NCBI RefSeq assembly: GCF_932526225.1
Contig: NC_064044.1
Location: forward strand, 9,992,050 to 10,056,049
Direction of reading: 5' to 3'
Length of the DNA stretch: 64,000 nucleotides
DNA from: Nematostella vectensis
Lineage: Eukaryota > Cnidaria > Anthozoa > Actiniaria > Edwardsiidae
This document shows positions 38,075-50,400 of the stretch, one piece after another. The notes below the pieces were generated by a model. That model was not told the origin of the DNA and did not search any database. It was given only the letters and a program-made list of their open reading frames with translations. The position numbers were made by a program, and so were the translations under genes. The stretch's first letter is position 1; every line of letters begins with the position of its first letter.

Positions 38075-41000
38075 CTACATTTCATTAACAAAGTCTTCCA
38101 ATGCTGCAATCATATCATCATCATCATCATCATGTTCCGGTTCCTCTATCACATTAACATGAACCACATTCTCTGTAACACAGTTCATTTCAAGATCCAT
38201 AATATCCATTTGATTAATCTCTACAGCAACCTTTCCATTGTCAAACACCATCAGAATGACCCTTCTAAAGGCATTCTCTAAGGCGTGTCTATGGGCTATC
38301 TTCTTTGCAATGCCAATAAGTTCCACTCTCTTTGCCGGGTCTTTTTCTAAAACAAAGAAATGAAACAAAGAATTCCTGATTAACCAATTGATCATGCGGT
38401 TTACCTAAATCATTAATGTCTGAAATAGCATGACATCAAGTGGATGACTATGTTAAATTTGTGCATGTCCTAGGCAGTTTTTTGCACAATCAAAACGTTT
38501 TCTTTGATAAAAACACATTCCACTGCCTGTAAGCACTCACTATATCTATGACTTTTTTGTAACAATAAACAGCATACATTTTCCTAACATATTTTTGCCT
38601 TTACCATACCACATACACGCAAGACACAGCATATTGTACCTTTGTCTAACACATTCTTGTCTCCACCCTGTGTACCACCACATACATGATAGAAACAGCA
38701 TACTCCAACCTTGTCCCCATGGTCTTCTGGGTAATTTTCAATATGGCATCTATAACCCAGAAGACCCTGGGGACTAGGTTTAGCATACTCTTGCCCAACA
38801 CATTCCTGTCACCCCCATATCACATACAGCAGACAGCACAACTTTGTCTAACACATTCCTGTCACCCCCATATAGCAGACAGCACAACTTTGTCTAACAC
38901 ATTCCTGTCACTCCCATATAACATACAGCAGCCAGCACAACTTTGTCTAACACATTCCTGTCACCCCCATATAACATACAGCAGACAGCACAACTTTGTC
39001 TAACACATTTCTGAGTCCCCCATATCCCACACAGCACAATTTTGAATAACACATTCCTGTCTCCATCCTGTGTACCACCACCTGTGTACATGTAGGTGAC
39101 AACATACCCTACAGCAGAAGCATACCTTTGTGTTTCACATTCTCTGTCACCCCCTATCACATACATGTAGGATGCAACATACCTTTCTCCAACACATATC
39201 TGTCTCCCCATATCACATACAACAGACAGCACACCTCTGTGTTCTACATTCCCCGTCACCCCCTATCACATACATGTAGGAGACAACATACCTTTCTCCA
39301 ACACATATCTGTCACCCCATATCACATACAATAGACAGCACACCTTTGTGTTCCACATTCCCCGTCACCCCTTATCACATACATGTAGGAGACAACATAC
39401 CTTTCTCCAACACATATCTGTCTCCCCATATCACATACAATAGACAGCACACCTTTGTGTTCCACATTCTCTGTCACCCCCTATCACATACATGTAGGAT
39501 GCAACATACCTTTCTCCAACACATATCTGTCACCCCATATCACATACAATAGACAGCACACCTTTGTGTTCCACATTCCCCGTCACCCCTTATCACATAC
39601 ATGTAGGAGACAACATACCTTTCTCCAACACATATCTGTCTCCCCATATCACATACAATAGACAGCACACCTTTGTGTTCCACATTCTCTGTCACCCCCT
39701 ATCACATACATGTAGGATGCAACATACCTTTCTCCAACACATATCTGTCTCCCCATTTCACATACAATAGACAGCACACCTTTGTGTTCCACATTCCCCG
39801 TCACCCCCTATCACATACATGTAGGAGACAACATACCTTTCTCCAACACATATCTGTCTCCCCATTTCACATACAATAGACAGCACACCTTTGTGTTCCA
39901 CATTCTCTGTCACCCCATATCACATACATGTAGGATACAACATACCTTTCTCCAACACATATCTGTCTCCCCATATCACAAACAATAGACAGCACACCTC
40001 TGTGTTCTACATTCCCCGTCACCCCCTATTACATACATGTAGGAAATAATATACCCTTGCCGAACACACTTCTGACTCCCCCATATCACATACAATAGAC
40101 AGCACACCTTTGTGTACCATATTCCCTGTCACCCCCTATCACATACATGTAGGATACAACATACCTTTCTCCAACACATATCTGTCTCCACCGTACCCGA
40201 TACCATCACAGTATGTGCTGCTGTCTTTGATTTCAAGCCTCACAATGCAGCGGTACATAGGGTGGGATGGGGCGGGATTACTCTGTGGACTATGAGTAGC
40301 ATCTGCAGGCACTGGAGTTATCTAACAATATGAAAATGAATTATTATAACTACTGGTCATCTGTATTACTATTTACATAAGTCACACTGTGAAGCCATTG
40401 TTGATGTTTCATCAAAACATGCATGCTTGAATTCAAAACATGCGTTTTTCAGATGCAGTGAAAGCATACCTGCTTTATGATTTAGATTGTATGTAAAAAA
40501 GCATGTTTTTTATCTAACAAATCAATGTCCTAAAGTATGGTAAATACCTATATAAGATGCATGTTAATTTAATATAATACAATACATGGTGTTTCAGTAG
40601 ATAATCTTTTTGTGTAATAAGGAAGAAAGATCTTCATTAGAAGACACAGCCTTGTGTATAGAGTACACCAGGATTGTCCTTAACCGTATTTGTTTATAAG
40701 TTTCACAAGATAAAAAACTGTTATTAGACTCTTTTTGTTTGATTTTCCCTACTTAGCAGAAAAATGTCTTCCTGTTTGCTTCTATCATTTTACTTATCTA
40801 TGTCACATTTTTCTTGTGTAACTATACAGGGAGTAGGGTACTGGAGGTGTGCCCCCCTTGCCAATAATTACAAAAATTATAAGAAAATGACCAGTAGGAG
40901 CATGGCTGTGTCCCCAATATCTTTTTTAATATTCCTTATCATGCCCTCCGCCCAATTTTTTAATGGTCTGCTACATGTCTGAGAATTGTGGTAGAATATG

Positions 41001-42461
41001 GTCTCTTCTACATGAACATGTGAAAGAACAGAGAATGACTCAGGTAAGTAAATTTAAACATCACAAACAGGAATCAAGCTCAGGGGCGGAAACAAGCGAG
41101 GTGGATTGGGTGGATATCCACCACCGACCCTTTTTGAGCAAAAAAAAAAATGAAAGTCACTTTGTTTTAAGAAACTACGGAGGAGGTACTTCCCATGTCC
41201 CATCACCCGCTTGACTTTGCTGACATGACAAATTGTTAGATCTATGTGATCTACCAAGAACCACTGGATCAGTTACAAGCTGCCTATCCGTTGATTATCC
41301 ACCCCCTATTTTGAAATACTGGATCCACCCCTGAAGCTTTGCACACTTTCCTAGCCAACCAGCAAGAAAATTCCTTAGGGACAATCTTGACACACCCTGG
41401 AGTAAAATAATATGTTTTACACTAGGTAAATACTCACACTTATTACACTGGTTGACCAACCATTGAAGCCGAGGTAGTAATGAGCAAGTTCAACACACTT
41501 GGCCATGTACAGTGGGGATGGGACACCACTTGGCTTTTTACGACTGGCAAATTGGACCTATGGCCATTGCAACAAATTCAATATAGGCTACTCTTGGAAT
41601 CCAGACGCTCTAGTACCATCTCATCAGAGAATTACCTTTAGAATATTCCCATCAATCAGCCATTTGCCGTTAACCTCTTCTTTAGCCCTCAACGCTGCCT
41701 TGGCAGAGTAAAACTTAACGAATGCATAAAGACCTCCAGTATTCCCACCTAAGAACTGAGGCCCTATAAATAAATGCAGAATAGGTATGAACTGAAAATT
41801 CCTCACTAACATGCAAATTGTCAGATACTGATTATTACCTTCTACGTTTTCAGAGCTCAGAGTATCCACAACTTGAACTTCATAGATTAGGCCAAATCTT
41901 GAGAAAATCCCTCTTAGTTTTATCTAAAAGAAACATTTTCTGAGTACTGCTTTAAACCAAGGTTTAGGTGGACAACACAGAGTGGTGGTGGGTCATTACA
42001 CTGCCCCCCCCCCCTTGGAATTCTAGAAGTCTCAGGACAATACATCCACACATATCCCACCTAAAGGTGGTAAATTACTTTGTCCAAGGAGGTCCCAAAC
42101 TTCAGGAGGCTACACCTAAAGAGAGAGCTGCTTTGACGGGTTTTTAGCACATACACCGTTGTTCCAGAGAAGGGTTGGGGTGTCTGAGGGTTAAGATCTT
42201 CGCGATTTGTGATGGCTCAACCTGGCTCAACGGGTTGAAAACACGGAATGACCAGGCAAAGTGCGTTTGTTTGCTTTTAGGTATCCGAGAGACGGCAAGA
42301 AATAGTATACAAAACACACTGATCAAAACAAGATGAGCTAATACTTCGGCCTGTTCTGCGTCTAGTTTCTTGCTTATGCCAGTAATGTACAAGTTAACGT
42401 CATTGCTTTCCGGGCGAACAAACTCGATTAATTCCACACGGCCAGCCATGGCGGCCGCCAT
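38075..42461 (-). CDS. RDM1: RAD52 motif-containing protein 1
   Basis: RNA-recognition-motif protein with a RAD52-like motif; in vertebrates it binds DNA/RNA and affects cisplatin response. Exons in coding order: 42345-42461, 41839-41923, 41636-41763, 41438-41557, 40165-40321, 38075-38346; phases agree; 292 residues (human 284). RRM in exons 1-3: VNLYITGISKKLDAEQAE, FSRFGLIYEVQVVD, GGLYAFVKFYSAKAALRAKE. The RD motif lies in exons 4-6: MAKCVELAHYYLGFNGWS, YRCIVRLEIKDSSTYCDGIG, then AFRRVILMVFDNGKVAVEI. The C-terminus is acidic. Start: ATG at 42461 in CAAGATGGCGGCC was chosen; ATGs at 42485 and 42449 are in frame. Exon 5 is followed by a long array of copies of its own 3' end. Confidence 0.92.
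38640..40164 (-). repeat. Minisatellite of RDM1 exon-end plus donor copies
   Basis: From about 39110 to 40164 eight to nine units of 109 bp; from 38640 to 39010 shorter, diverged ~54-bp units. On the minus strand each 109-bp unit contains GGGGAGACAGATATGTGTTG then GAGAAAG and GTATGTTG. The genuine exon 40165-40321 ends GGTGGAGACAGATATGTGTT then GGAGAAAG followed by GTATGTTG. Decoy donors lie near 39178, 39287, 39396, 39505, 39614, 39723, 39832 and 39941. The many 68-codon frames here come from this period and are not genes. A small foldback (CCCCATGGTCTTCTGGGTAA) at 38714-38774 sits at the distal end. Confidence 0.92.
40845..40980 (+). repeat. GGGGCGTGGC dispersed family copy in an RDM1 intron
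   Basis: GGAGGTGTGCCCCCCTTGCC, AAATGACCAGTAGGAGCATGG and GGTCTGCTAC identify the same element family as at 25316 and 47555. It lies in intron 40322-41437. Confidence 0.7.
41078..41340. mobile_element. CAGGGGCGGA-ended short element
   Basis: The left end CAGGGGCGGAAACAAGC and the right end TACTGGATCCACCCCTGAAG are roughly inverted; an A-rich run follows the left end. In RDM1 intron 40322-41437. Weak pairing, so called with caution. Confidence 0.45.
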
Positions 42462-43930
42462 CTTGGATTTGAATCTGCCGCCCAAGACCCAGACTACCTC
42501 TTCCTAATTCGTAAGGTAAACCGCGTTTTTGCATAGTATTTAAAACAGAAACATTAATTTTTTTTTCGAAGATCACCAAGAAGTCATGTTTACTTGTTGC
42601 TAGAAATACACGAGCAGTCAACGCAAATGGTTCGTTTTGTAGCTTTTTGCGCGTGCTAAAGTTGACGAACGTAATATATGATGTCACAAACGTAATCAAC
42701 GATTCCCAAATTTGCCAAACGTATGTCGAGGATTGTAGCGTCTCTTCTGGTTTGCACATCTAGCACAAACACACACATCGTGGCCATTTGAAGAGCACAA
42801 AGTCATATCATGCGAGCTGTAAGTACACTTAATTTTTTCCCCTCCCCTGCAAATCTTGTTGCGGCGACAAAAGCATTGTTTCTCAGTAGTTGAGATAGAT
42901 TGTCGCCGGTCTACGTTTTAGCGGTAGCTAAATCCTAAAACATTCTCGCGAACGACATGTCATCTTTTCCAAAGTTTACATTTTCTTATTTTCTGGTACA
43001 ATTTTTCCATTTTAATTTTGATCTTTTTCTATCAACTTTCACGCTAATTGATTACTGCCATTCCTACTCCAACCAACAACTATAGCAATAAATCATTTTT
43101 ATTCGGGAGAGCATGAATAAACCAAATAAAAATATGAAAACGTTGATAATTTACAAGTTATTGGATGCATTCCTGTTTTTCAAGTTAAAGAGCATATTTC
43201 AGCCCGAAAGTTATCAGGTTATTTGAGAGACTAAGGCCAAGAGATGGGTTTCTGTAATTCCTCCTTTTATTCGAGACGCAATCACAAAGCTGTAAAAAGT
43301 ATTTTTTTTATCATTGTGCACCGAAGCTTTGTGAGTAACTAGTGACAAGGCTGCAATGCAACATATATAATATATACAACATTTTTTATGTATTCTTCTG
43401 TTATTTTCGTCATATTACAACAACGTAGATATCTAAATAGTGTTTTTAATCATTCTCATTTAGGTCATTTTACATCTATTCCCATCTAGTATTTTGTGAG
43501 GTACTACTCTCTTAAAAAAGGGGAGCCCCAAATTTGCATTACCTCATCGTTTATTATTACCGTCATTTATCTCTACAGTGACATAGCTAGAAAATTTGAT
43601 TTGGTGGGGCAAGTTCAGTTATTCCTTGTTATTTGCTTAGCTCAGGGTAGAGGGTCAGGCGCCATTTTCTTTTATACGTCCTATGTTAAATTATGTCTCT
43701 ATTAGTGGCCAGGTCCCCCCCCCCCCCCACGTGGCACAAAGATGGGTAAGTCCCTACTCTGTATATAACGAGAACTCAAAAATTTTTATTTGTGAGCTCT
43801 GGCGGCAAACTCTAATGACTTGAATAGGTCTCTTTCTAACCCCACAGTTCCATATCTATGTCATCTGACGAGCAAATATTTTCTTTTTTGTTAGGTCTTC
43901 TTTCTTGTAATTAGAATAGCATTTCAACGT
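42462..43930. other. Intergenic upstream of RDM1
   Basis: RDM1 promoter side, then AT-rich DNA without a supported gene. A YY1-like motif (CAAGATGGCGGCCGCCATGG on the minus strand) overlaps the RDM1 start. On the plus strand ATGCGAGCT followed by GTAAGT at about 42810 could be a short divergent first exon, but no partner exon was found. Confidence 0.5.
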
Positions 43931-43969
43931 AACAGTTGGCTGGTGGGGGGCCTACTGAATTTTATTTAT

Positions 43970-44335
43970 ACGCCACTCGACGATCTTTGCCACTCGACGC
44001 TTTTTGCCACTCGACGATCTTTGCCACTCAACGCTCTTTGCCACTCGACGCCCTTTGCCACTCGACGCCCTTTGCCACTCAACGCCCTTTGCCACTCGAC
44101 GATCTTTGCCACTCAACGCCCTTTGCCACTCGACGATCTTTGCCACTCAACGCTCTTTGCCACTCAACGCTCTTTGCCACTCGACGCTCTTTGCCACTCG
44201 ACGCCCTTTGCCACTTGACGCCCTTTGCCACTCGACGCCCTTTGCCACTCGACGATCTTTGCCACTCGACGATCTTTGCCACTCGACGATCTTTGCCACT
44301 CGACGATCTTTGCCACTCGACGCTTTTAACAGGGA
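43970..44335. repeat. 20-bp minisatellite in the Argonaute 3' region
   Basis: About 18 units of TTTGCCACTCGACGATC / TTTGCCACTCAACGCCC, very regular, beginning some 70 bp past the Argonaute stop codon at 44407 and therefore probably within its 3'UTR or just beyond. Long frames of 64-217 codons on both strands arise from it and are rejected as genes. Confidence 0.92.
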
Positions 44336-44406
44336 TCCCTTTTGCCGCTTTCACCAGTTCGGAAAGGGGTTCATTCTCACCCCTCACTGTCGAGCGAGAA
44401 TTCCTT

Positions 44407-47400
44407 TTAGGTAAAGTACATGGATGCTTCCATTCGCTTGCACACTTTGATTGTCTCGTAGTAGGTTTTCATTTGACTCTCCTCAGACCCATTTGCTGCG
44501 CCGCGTCTGGGGCAAGAAAACATTTGTATGTTATTTTTAATCTGTTTTTAAGATTTCCAAAGAGTTATGTTTTCTTTCTTGTCAGGTGACTTACCCTCCG
44601 TTGCTCTTTCTACTCACGTGATTTACCCTCCCTTGCTCTTTCTACTCACGTGACTTACCCTCCCTTGCTCTTTCTACTCACGTGACTTACCCTCCCTTGC
44701 TCTTTCTACTTACGTGACTTACCCTCCCTTGCTCTTTCTAGTCACGTGACTTACCCTCCCTTGCTCTTTTTAGTCACGTGACTTACCCTCCCTTGCTCTT
44801 TCTAGTCACGTGAATTAGCCTCTGTTGGCAAGCCCTCCTGGCTCTTTCTACTTACGTGACTTACCCTCCGTTTTTCTACTCACGTGAATTACCCTCTGTT
44901 GACACAATTGGTTGACAAGCCCTCCTGGCTCTTTCTACTCACGTGACTTACCCTCCTTTTTTCTACTCACGTGAATTACCCTCCCTTGCTATTTCTACTC
45001 ACGTGACTTACCCTCCCTTGCTTTTTCTACTCACGTGACTTACCCTCCCTTGCTATTTCTACTCACGTAACTTACCCTCCCTTGCTCTTTCTACTTCATG
45101 ACTTACCCTCCCTAGCTCTTTCTAGTCACGTGAATTACCCTCTGTTGACAAGCCCTCCTGGCTCTTTCTACTCACGTGACTTACCCTCCCTTGCTCTCTC
45201 TACTCACGTGACTTACCCTCCCTTGCTCTCTCTACTCACGTGACTTACCCTCCCTTGCTATTTCTACTCACGTGACTTACCTTCCTTTTTTCTACTCACG
45301 TGACTTACCCTCCCTTGCTCTTTCTACTCACATGACTTACCCTCCCTTGCTCTTTCTACTCACGTGAATTACCCTACCTTGCTATTTCTACTCACGTGAC
45401 TTACCCTCCCTTGCTCTTTCTACTCACGTGACTTACCCTCCCTTGCTCTCTCTACTCACGTGACTTACCCTCCCTTGCTCTTTCTACTCACATGACTTAC
45501 CCTCCCTTGCTCTTTCTACTCACGTTACTTACCCTCCCTTGCTCTTTCTACTCACGTGACTTACCCTCCCTTGCTCTTTCTACTCACGTTACTTACCCTC
45601 CCTTGCTCTTTCTACTCACGTGACTTACCCTCCCTTGCTCTTTCTACTCACGTGACTTACCCTCCCTTGCTCTCTCTACTCACGTGACTTACCCTCCCTT
45701 GCTCTCTCTACTCATGTGACTTACCCTCCCTTGCTCTTTCTACTCACGTGACTTACCCTGCGTTGACAAGCCCCCTGGCTCTAAACGCGGCAAGGTGTGC
45801 GTAGTAGGCCGGTGCAGGCATAGACACGCTGCGTGTGCATCTTGCGAACGTATGGCAGAGTTGATAGGTGAGCGCCTGGAGCTTGTCTGCCGAGAACCCG
45901 TTATCATCGTACAGCACGTGGTAATGGGTGGGCCGGCTCGTACCCTGGGAAAAAAAGATGTATCGGTGTTACCGTACCGTAAATGATCTAATAAACGGCG
46001 TTTTTTAAATTTCGATGATCCGAGGGGGAGGGGGGGGGGGGGTCAATAGATAGGAGGCGTTTATTAGAGAGGGGTGTTCTTCACAAAATGTAAAGATATA
46101 ACAAATCTAACTGCAATAGGGTTCTCGAGTCTCAGTCAGGATCGCGTTAAATTATAGTCTGCGTAGCAAGCGTTATTGACATTATATGCTAGTCTCACCC
46201 AGTAGAAGCCAAGCTCAGATTAATCAATTTTTATTTATATTACCGAAATGTCTTGTCGTTTGTTCAAAAGCTGGAGGGAGGGTAAGGGGGGCGTTTGTTA
46301 GAGAGCGGCGTTCATTACAAACTTGTAAGCTGAAGGGGGCGTTCATTAGATAGGAGACGTTATTTAGATGGGGGGGGGGGGGGCGTTTATTAGATCATTT
46401 ACGGTAGTCAGACACTGCTGACGAATTAGTAGCAAGCTTACGAGGTCATTAGAATTCGAATGTGTGTAATGGTGTTAGGTGGCTTGTTCCCTGAGGACGC
46501 AAAAGATGTGTGAGATATGGGAAAGACACTGGTTTTGGTCACAGAAAGCGTGAAAAAGTTCTTAAAAGACCCCGGAGGACCTTTCTTTTTTCTCCTTTTT
46601 TTGTTTCGGAGAGGGCAAGCGTGGATACGCGCCTGGAGGGGGAGGAGGAAACTTCATAAACAGAATAGAGAACTCCATGTGAACGTTAGCAATAAGAGTG
46701 CACTCACCTGAATACCGGCATGACTGCAGAGATAGAAGTCAAACTCGAACGGGTGACATATAACCGTGTCCACCGTCGTGCCAGCTGGGACATTTCTCGA
46801 TTTCCCCCTCGCGTCCCTGCCTTCCTCGGCAAAAAGTCGCGCGTGGTGTCTTTTCTGCACGACCACAAACGTGATGAGAGGCTGATAGTCTTTCCCGAGC
46901 ATCGCGCACGCCTGCTGAACAGCACGGACCTCCTCGAGGAGAACCTGAAATCGGCGGAACATAGTCTGAGTATCATGCGATTCCAATTTACTTAAAGCCG
47001 CATTGTCCACAGTTTAATTCCGGAGGGCCGACGGAAACCTCAACCGTTAAAAGACAAACGAATCTATTAGAATCCGTGCTAATTAACAGGCCATCCGCTC
47101 TAAATTATCAGTTACATCCTCAAAGAAACTTCCAATAGACACACGGTTTTTGCAGTTTTAAAATATGTTCCGCGTTTTCTCATAAAAATCATTGGAGGTT
47201 GTAACGAAATCGACCGGAAGTAAACTGGTGACAATGCGGCTTTAAATCGGTGTAACGCATGAATGACTGATTCCTGGTTATTTTACACAGAGTGCGACCT
47301 TATTTAAAATAGGCGTATACTTAATAGGGAACAAAAAAAAAGACTTGATTGTCAGGCTAAGTTAAACTCAAAATTCTTGCTAACTCTAACTTTTTGGTAA

Positions 47401-50400
47401 CCTAGAATCATTTTTCATGTGTCATTTTTACTAGGACTGTAGGATAACTCGAACTGTTTTGAGTTGGCATGAGAGTTGAAATCATACACCGCCAAAGTCT
47501 GATGTAAATATGTACATCCTTTACACTACACAACAGCTCGGTACAGAGCCGTATCAGTGGTATGGTGGACTGGGGACCTCTCCCAATATTTTCTTAAATT
47601 ATAAGAAAAAGACAAGTAGAGGCGTGGCTGGGCCCCAAATATTTTCTTAATGTTTCTGTATTGCCCCCCCCAATATTTTCTTAAATTATAAGAAAAAGAC
47701 AAGAAGATGCGTGGCCGGGCCCCAAATATTTTCTTAATGTTTCTGTATTGCCCCCCCCCCCCCTCCCCCAATATTTTCTTAAATTATAAGAAAAAGACAA
47801 GAAGAGGCGTGGCTGGGCCCCAAATATTTTCTTAATGTTTCTGTATTGCCCCCCCCCCCTCCCAATATTTTCTTAAATTATAAGAAAAAGACCAGTAGGG
47901 ACGCGGCTGTATCCCCAATATTTTCTTAATGTTCCTGTATTACCCCCCTAATATTTTTTTTTTTAAATTATCAGAAAAAGACCAGTTGGGGCGTGGCTTT
48001 GTCACCCAATATTTTTTTAATGTTTCTGTATTGTGCCCCTCTAATACGTTGAGTATAACAATGAACCGTACTATCTCAGACACTTATTAACACTAGCAAC
48101 AATAGCTCCTGCAGCAGTAACATTTGTCCCAAACACTGCACTTTCAAATCTCGAAACACTTTTGGGTGATCGCACCATTGGGTGATCCTATAATTATCAC
48201 TATCATTATTACTAACCTGCTGAAACTGACCCTCACTGACACCGTCCCGATAAAAGATAATCCGCGCCGGCTTCATCCTTTTGTTCTCCTTATAAAACTC
48301 AATCATGAGTTCTTTCACCATGTCTGCCAGATCAACAATGATCTCCTGAGCCTGCTTGCACTTCATGTGGGTCTGTGGTCTCACGCGTGCGCAGTAGCGG
48401 CTAGCGTTGCGATTCAGGCTGGCGACGACGGCGGCGATAGAAGGGATGCCATTGTCACCAGGGGCTGGGTGGGTGACATCAGCGCCGAATATGATTACCG
48501 GAGAGTCAAATATTCCCTTGCCTTTGTCATCAGTGATTGTCGCCTTGAGGCGATCGGCGATCACGTGGTTGGTGCCGCCTAGTTTGCCATTGATCTTCAT
48601 GGCGATGTTCGAGCACACTTGAGGTTTAGCCATCGTAAATTGCTTCATTTGAACACACTGGGTGGGAATACCTAAGACTGTGTCGCCGACTCTCTTCACC
48701 TCGTTATAGACATCTTTGTTGCCCCTGTCCGGGAGAGCGACCACAATCAATTGCAGACTATTAAAGTCGTGAAGAAGCTTGCCAAATATTCCCTCAACCT
48801 GAGATAAACAAAGGACGGTTAACATTTTCATTATTTTATTAGGAACATGTATTACAAGGTCATTCCCGCAAAAGCATAACTAATCAAGTTGGTAGAGATA
48901 AATTGAAGGAAGTAAAGAAAATAAAAACTTTATTTATACAAGATAAGGACCTGACTCTCTACAAAGGGAACTGTGAACCTCTCGTCTTCTCGGATAAGGA
49001 TAGGGTGATCGAACGTGCGCGAGGCGGCGTCCTCTTGCCGACGTCGTGGTTCTAAATCACCCTCATGTTAAACCAGGGGCCCGTCCCTCACCGCACATCA
49101 TTAACCTGTATCGGTGGACGTAAAAAACCCGCTGGGGACGCTGGCCCATGGCACTATCTTCAATGACAAAGCTTACACACTAACTCACTCATGATTGTAA
49201 ACTGCGTGGAGCAGTCCGTATCTACACACTGATGAGTAAAGTCAGTCACATGTGAAGCGTAATAGTCCAGTTTCGAGTTCCACTGTGCCTGCCGGTCATA
49301 GGCACTGAGGACGCATAAATACAATCCTCGGTTTCAATTGAATCGATTGCAAATACCAGCGAGATCATGAAGTATTCAAAGGTTTTTGCATTTTTTTAGG
49401 GGCCGTCCACACTAACACGGATTCGTTTGAATCCGTATACTTTTTTATACGTTTAGGCCTTCCGTCCACACTAACACGGATTAGTTTGAATCCGTATACT
49501 GTTTGATACGTTAAGGCCTTCCGTCCACACTAACACGCGCGCTGGATCCAGCGAATCCGGATACTTTTGAAAACGCCGTCGAAAGTGAATCAAAATGATT
49601 CCGTATACTTTGGTACGTAGTGTGGACGGTCGAATCCGTATCAAAATAAAAACGATGGCGTCACATAGCAGTCGCGCGTTGTTTGAGCATGCGCATATCA
49701 TAAAAATGACTTCAACCCGTGTTAGTGTAGACTGCTGGATCCAGGCGAACACGATGCGAAAACGATAGTGTGGACGCGAATCAATTGATGTGTTTTCGGC
49801 GAAACGAATGCGGATACTTTGGAATCCGTGTTAGTGTGGACGACCCCTTATTCCAAGTTTCAGAGAATTCTCGCTGGTATGCGCATGAAATTTGCCTTGA
49901 GTCGAGGCTTAAACTGTATTTATACAGACTAAGAGTCTGTAGGTCCGGAGGGCTAGAAATTGGGCTATTGATCATGTTTCGCGATGCAAATTTAAGACCA
50001 TTCCCCTTGATTTGCAATGATCGATCTCTTACCATTAGATATATCTCACCTCTTGCACGCGTGACGCATACTCCGCGCGACAAGGTACCGGGTTCATTCT
50101 CATTCCTTCACTTCGACAAACATTGCCCATTTGCCGAGCAAACCCCTCCAGCTTCTCCTTAGGACACCACTTTGGATGTGAAAAGCACACCAGTGCCCAG
50201 ACCTCCACAGTCCTTGCCTCGAAAAACGACTTTCCCCTCATGTCCCACGCTCCGTCAGAGGGGGTAAGGGCGCTACCCTGCGGATTGCCCCCGAGGGTAA
50301 GCTCGGGTGCGGGTAGGACACGCCCTTCGATTGCTACCATCTGCTTGTTGATTCGCATGCCGTATTCGTTTTTCAGGTACTGGTCACTTGCTGTTGCCAA

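Noticed and set aside
39128-40295. Series of overlapping 68-codon plus-strand frames (MCSTFPVTPYHIHV type)
   Set aside because: Periodic shadows of the 109-bp RDM1 intron repeat.
42800-42830. Plus-strand first exon ATGCGAGCT followed by GTAAGT opposite RDM1
   Set aside because: Only three codons and no downstream exon in the following kilobase; chance match to a donor.
43936-44589. 217-codon frame of LPLDALCHST repeats and its opposite-strand partners
   Set aside because: Created by the 20-bp array; ends in Argonaute 3' coding sequence read in the wrong direction.
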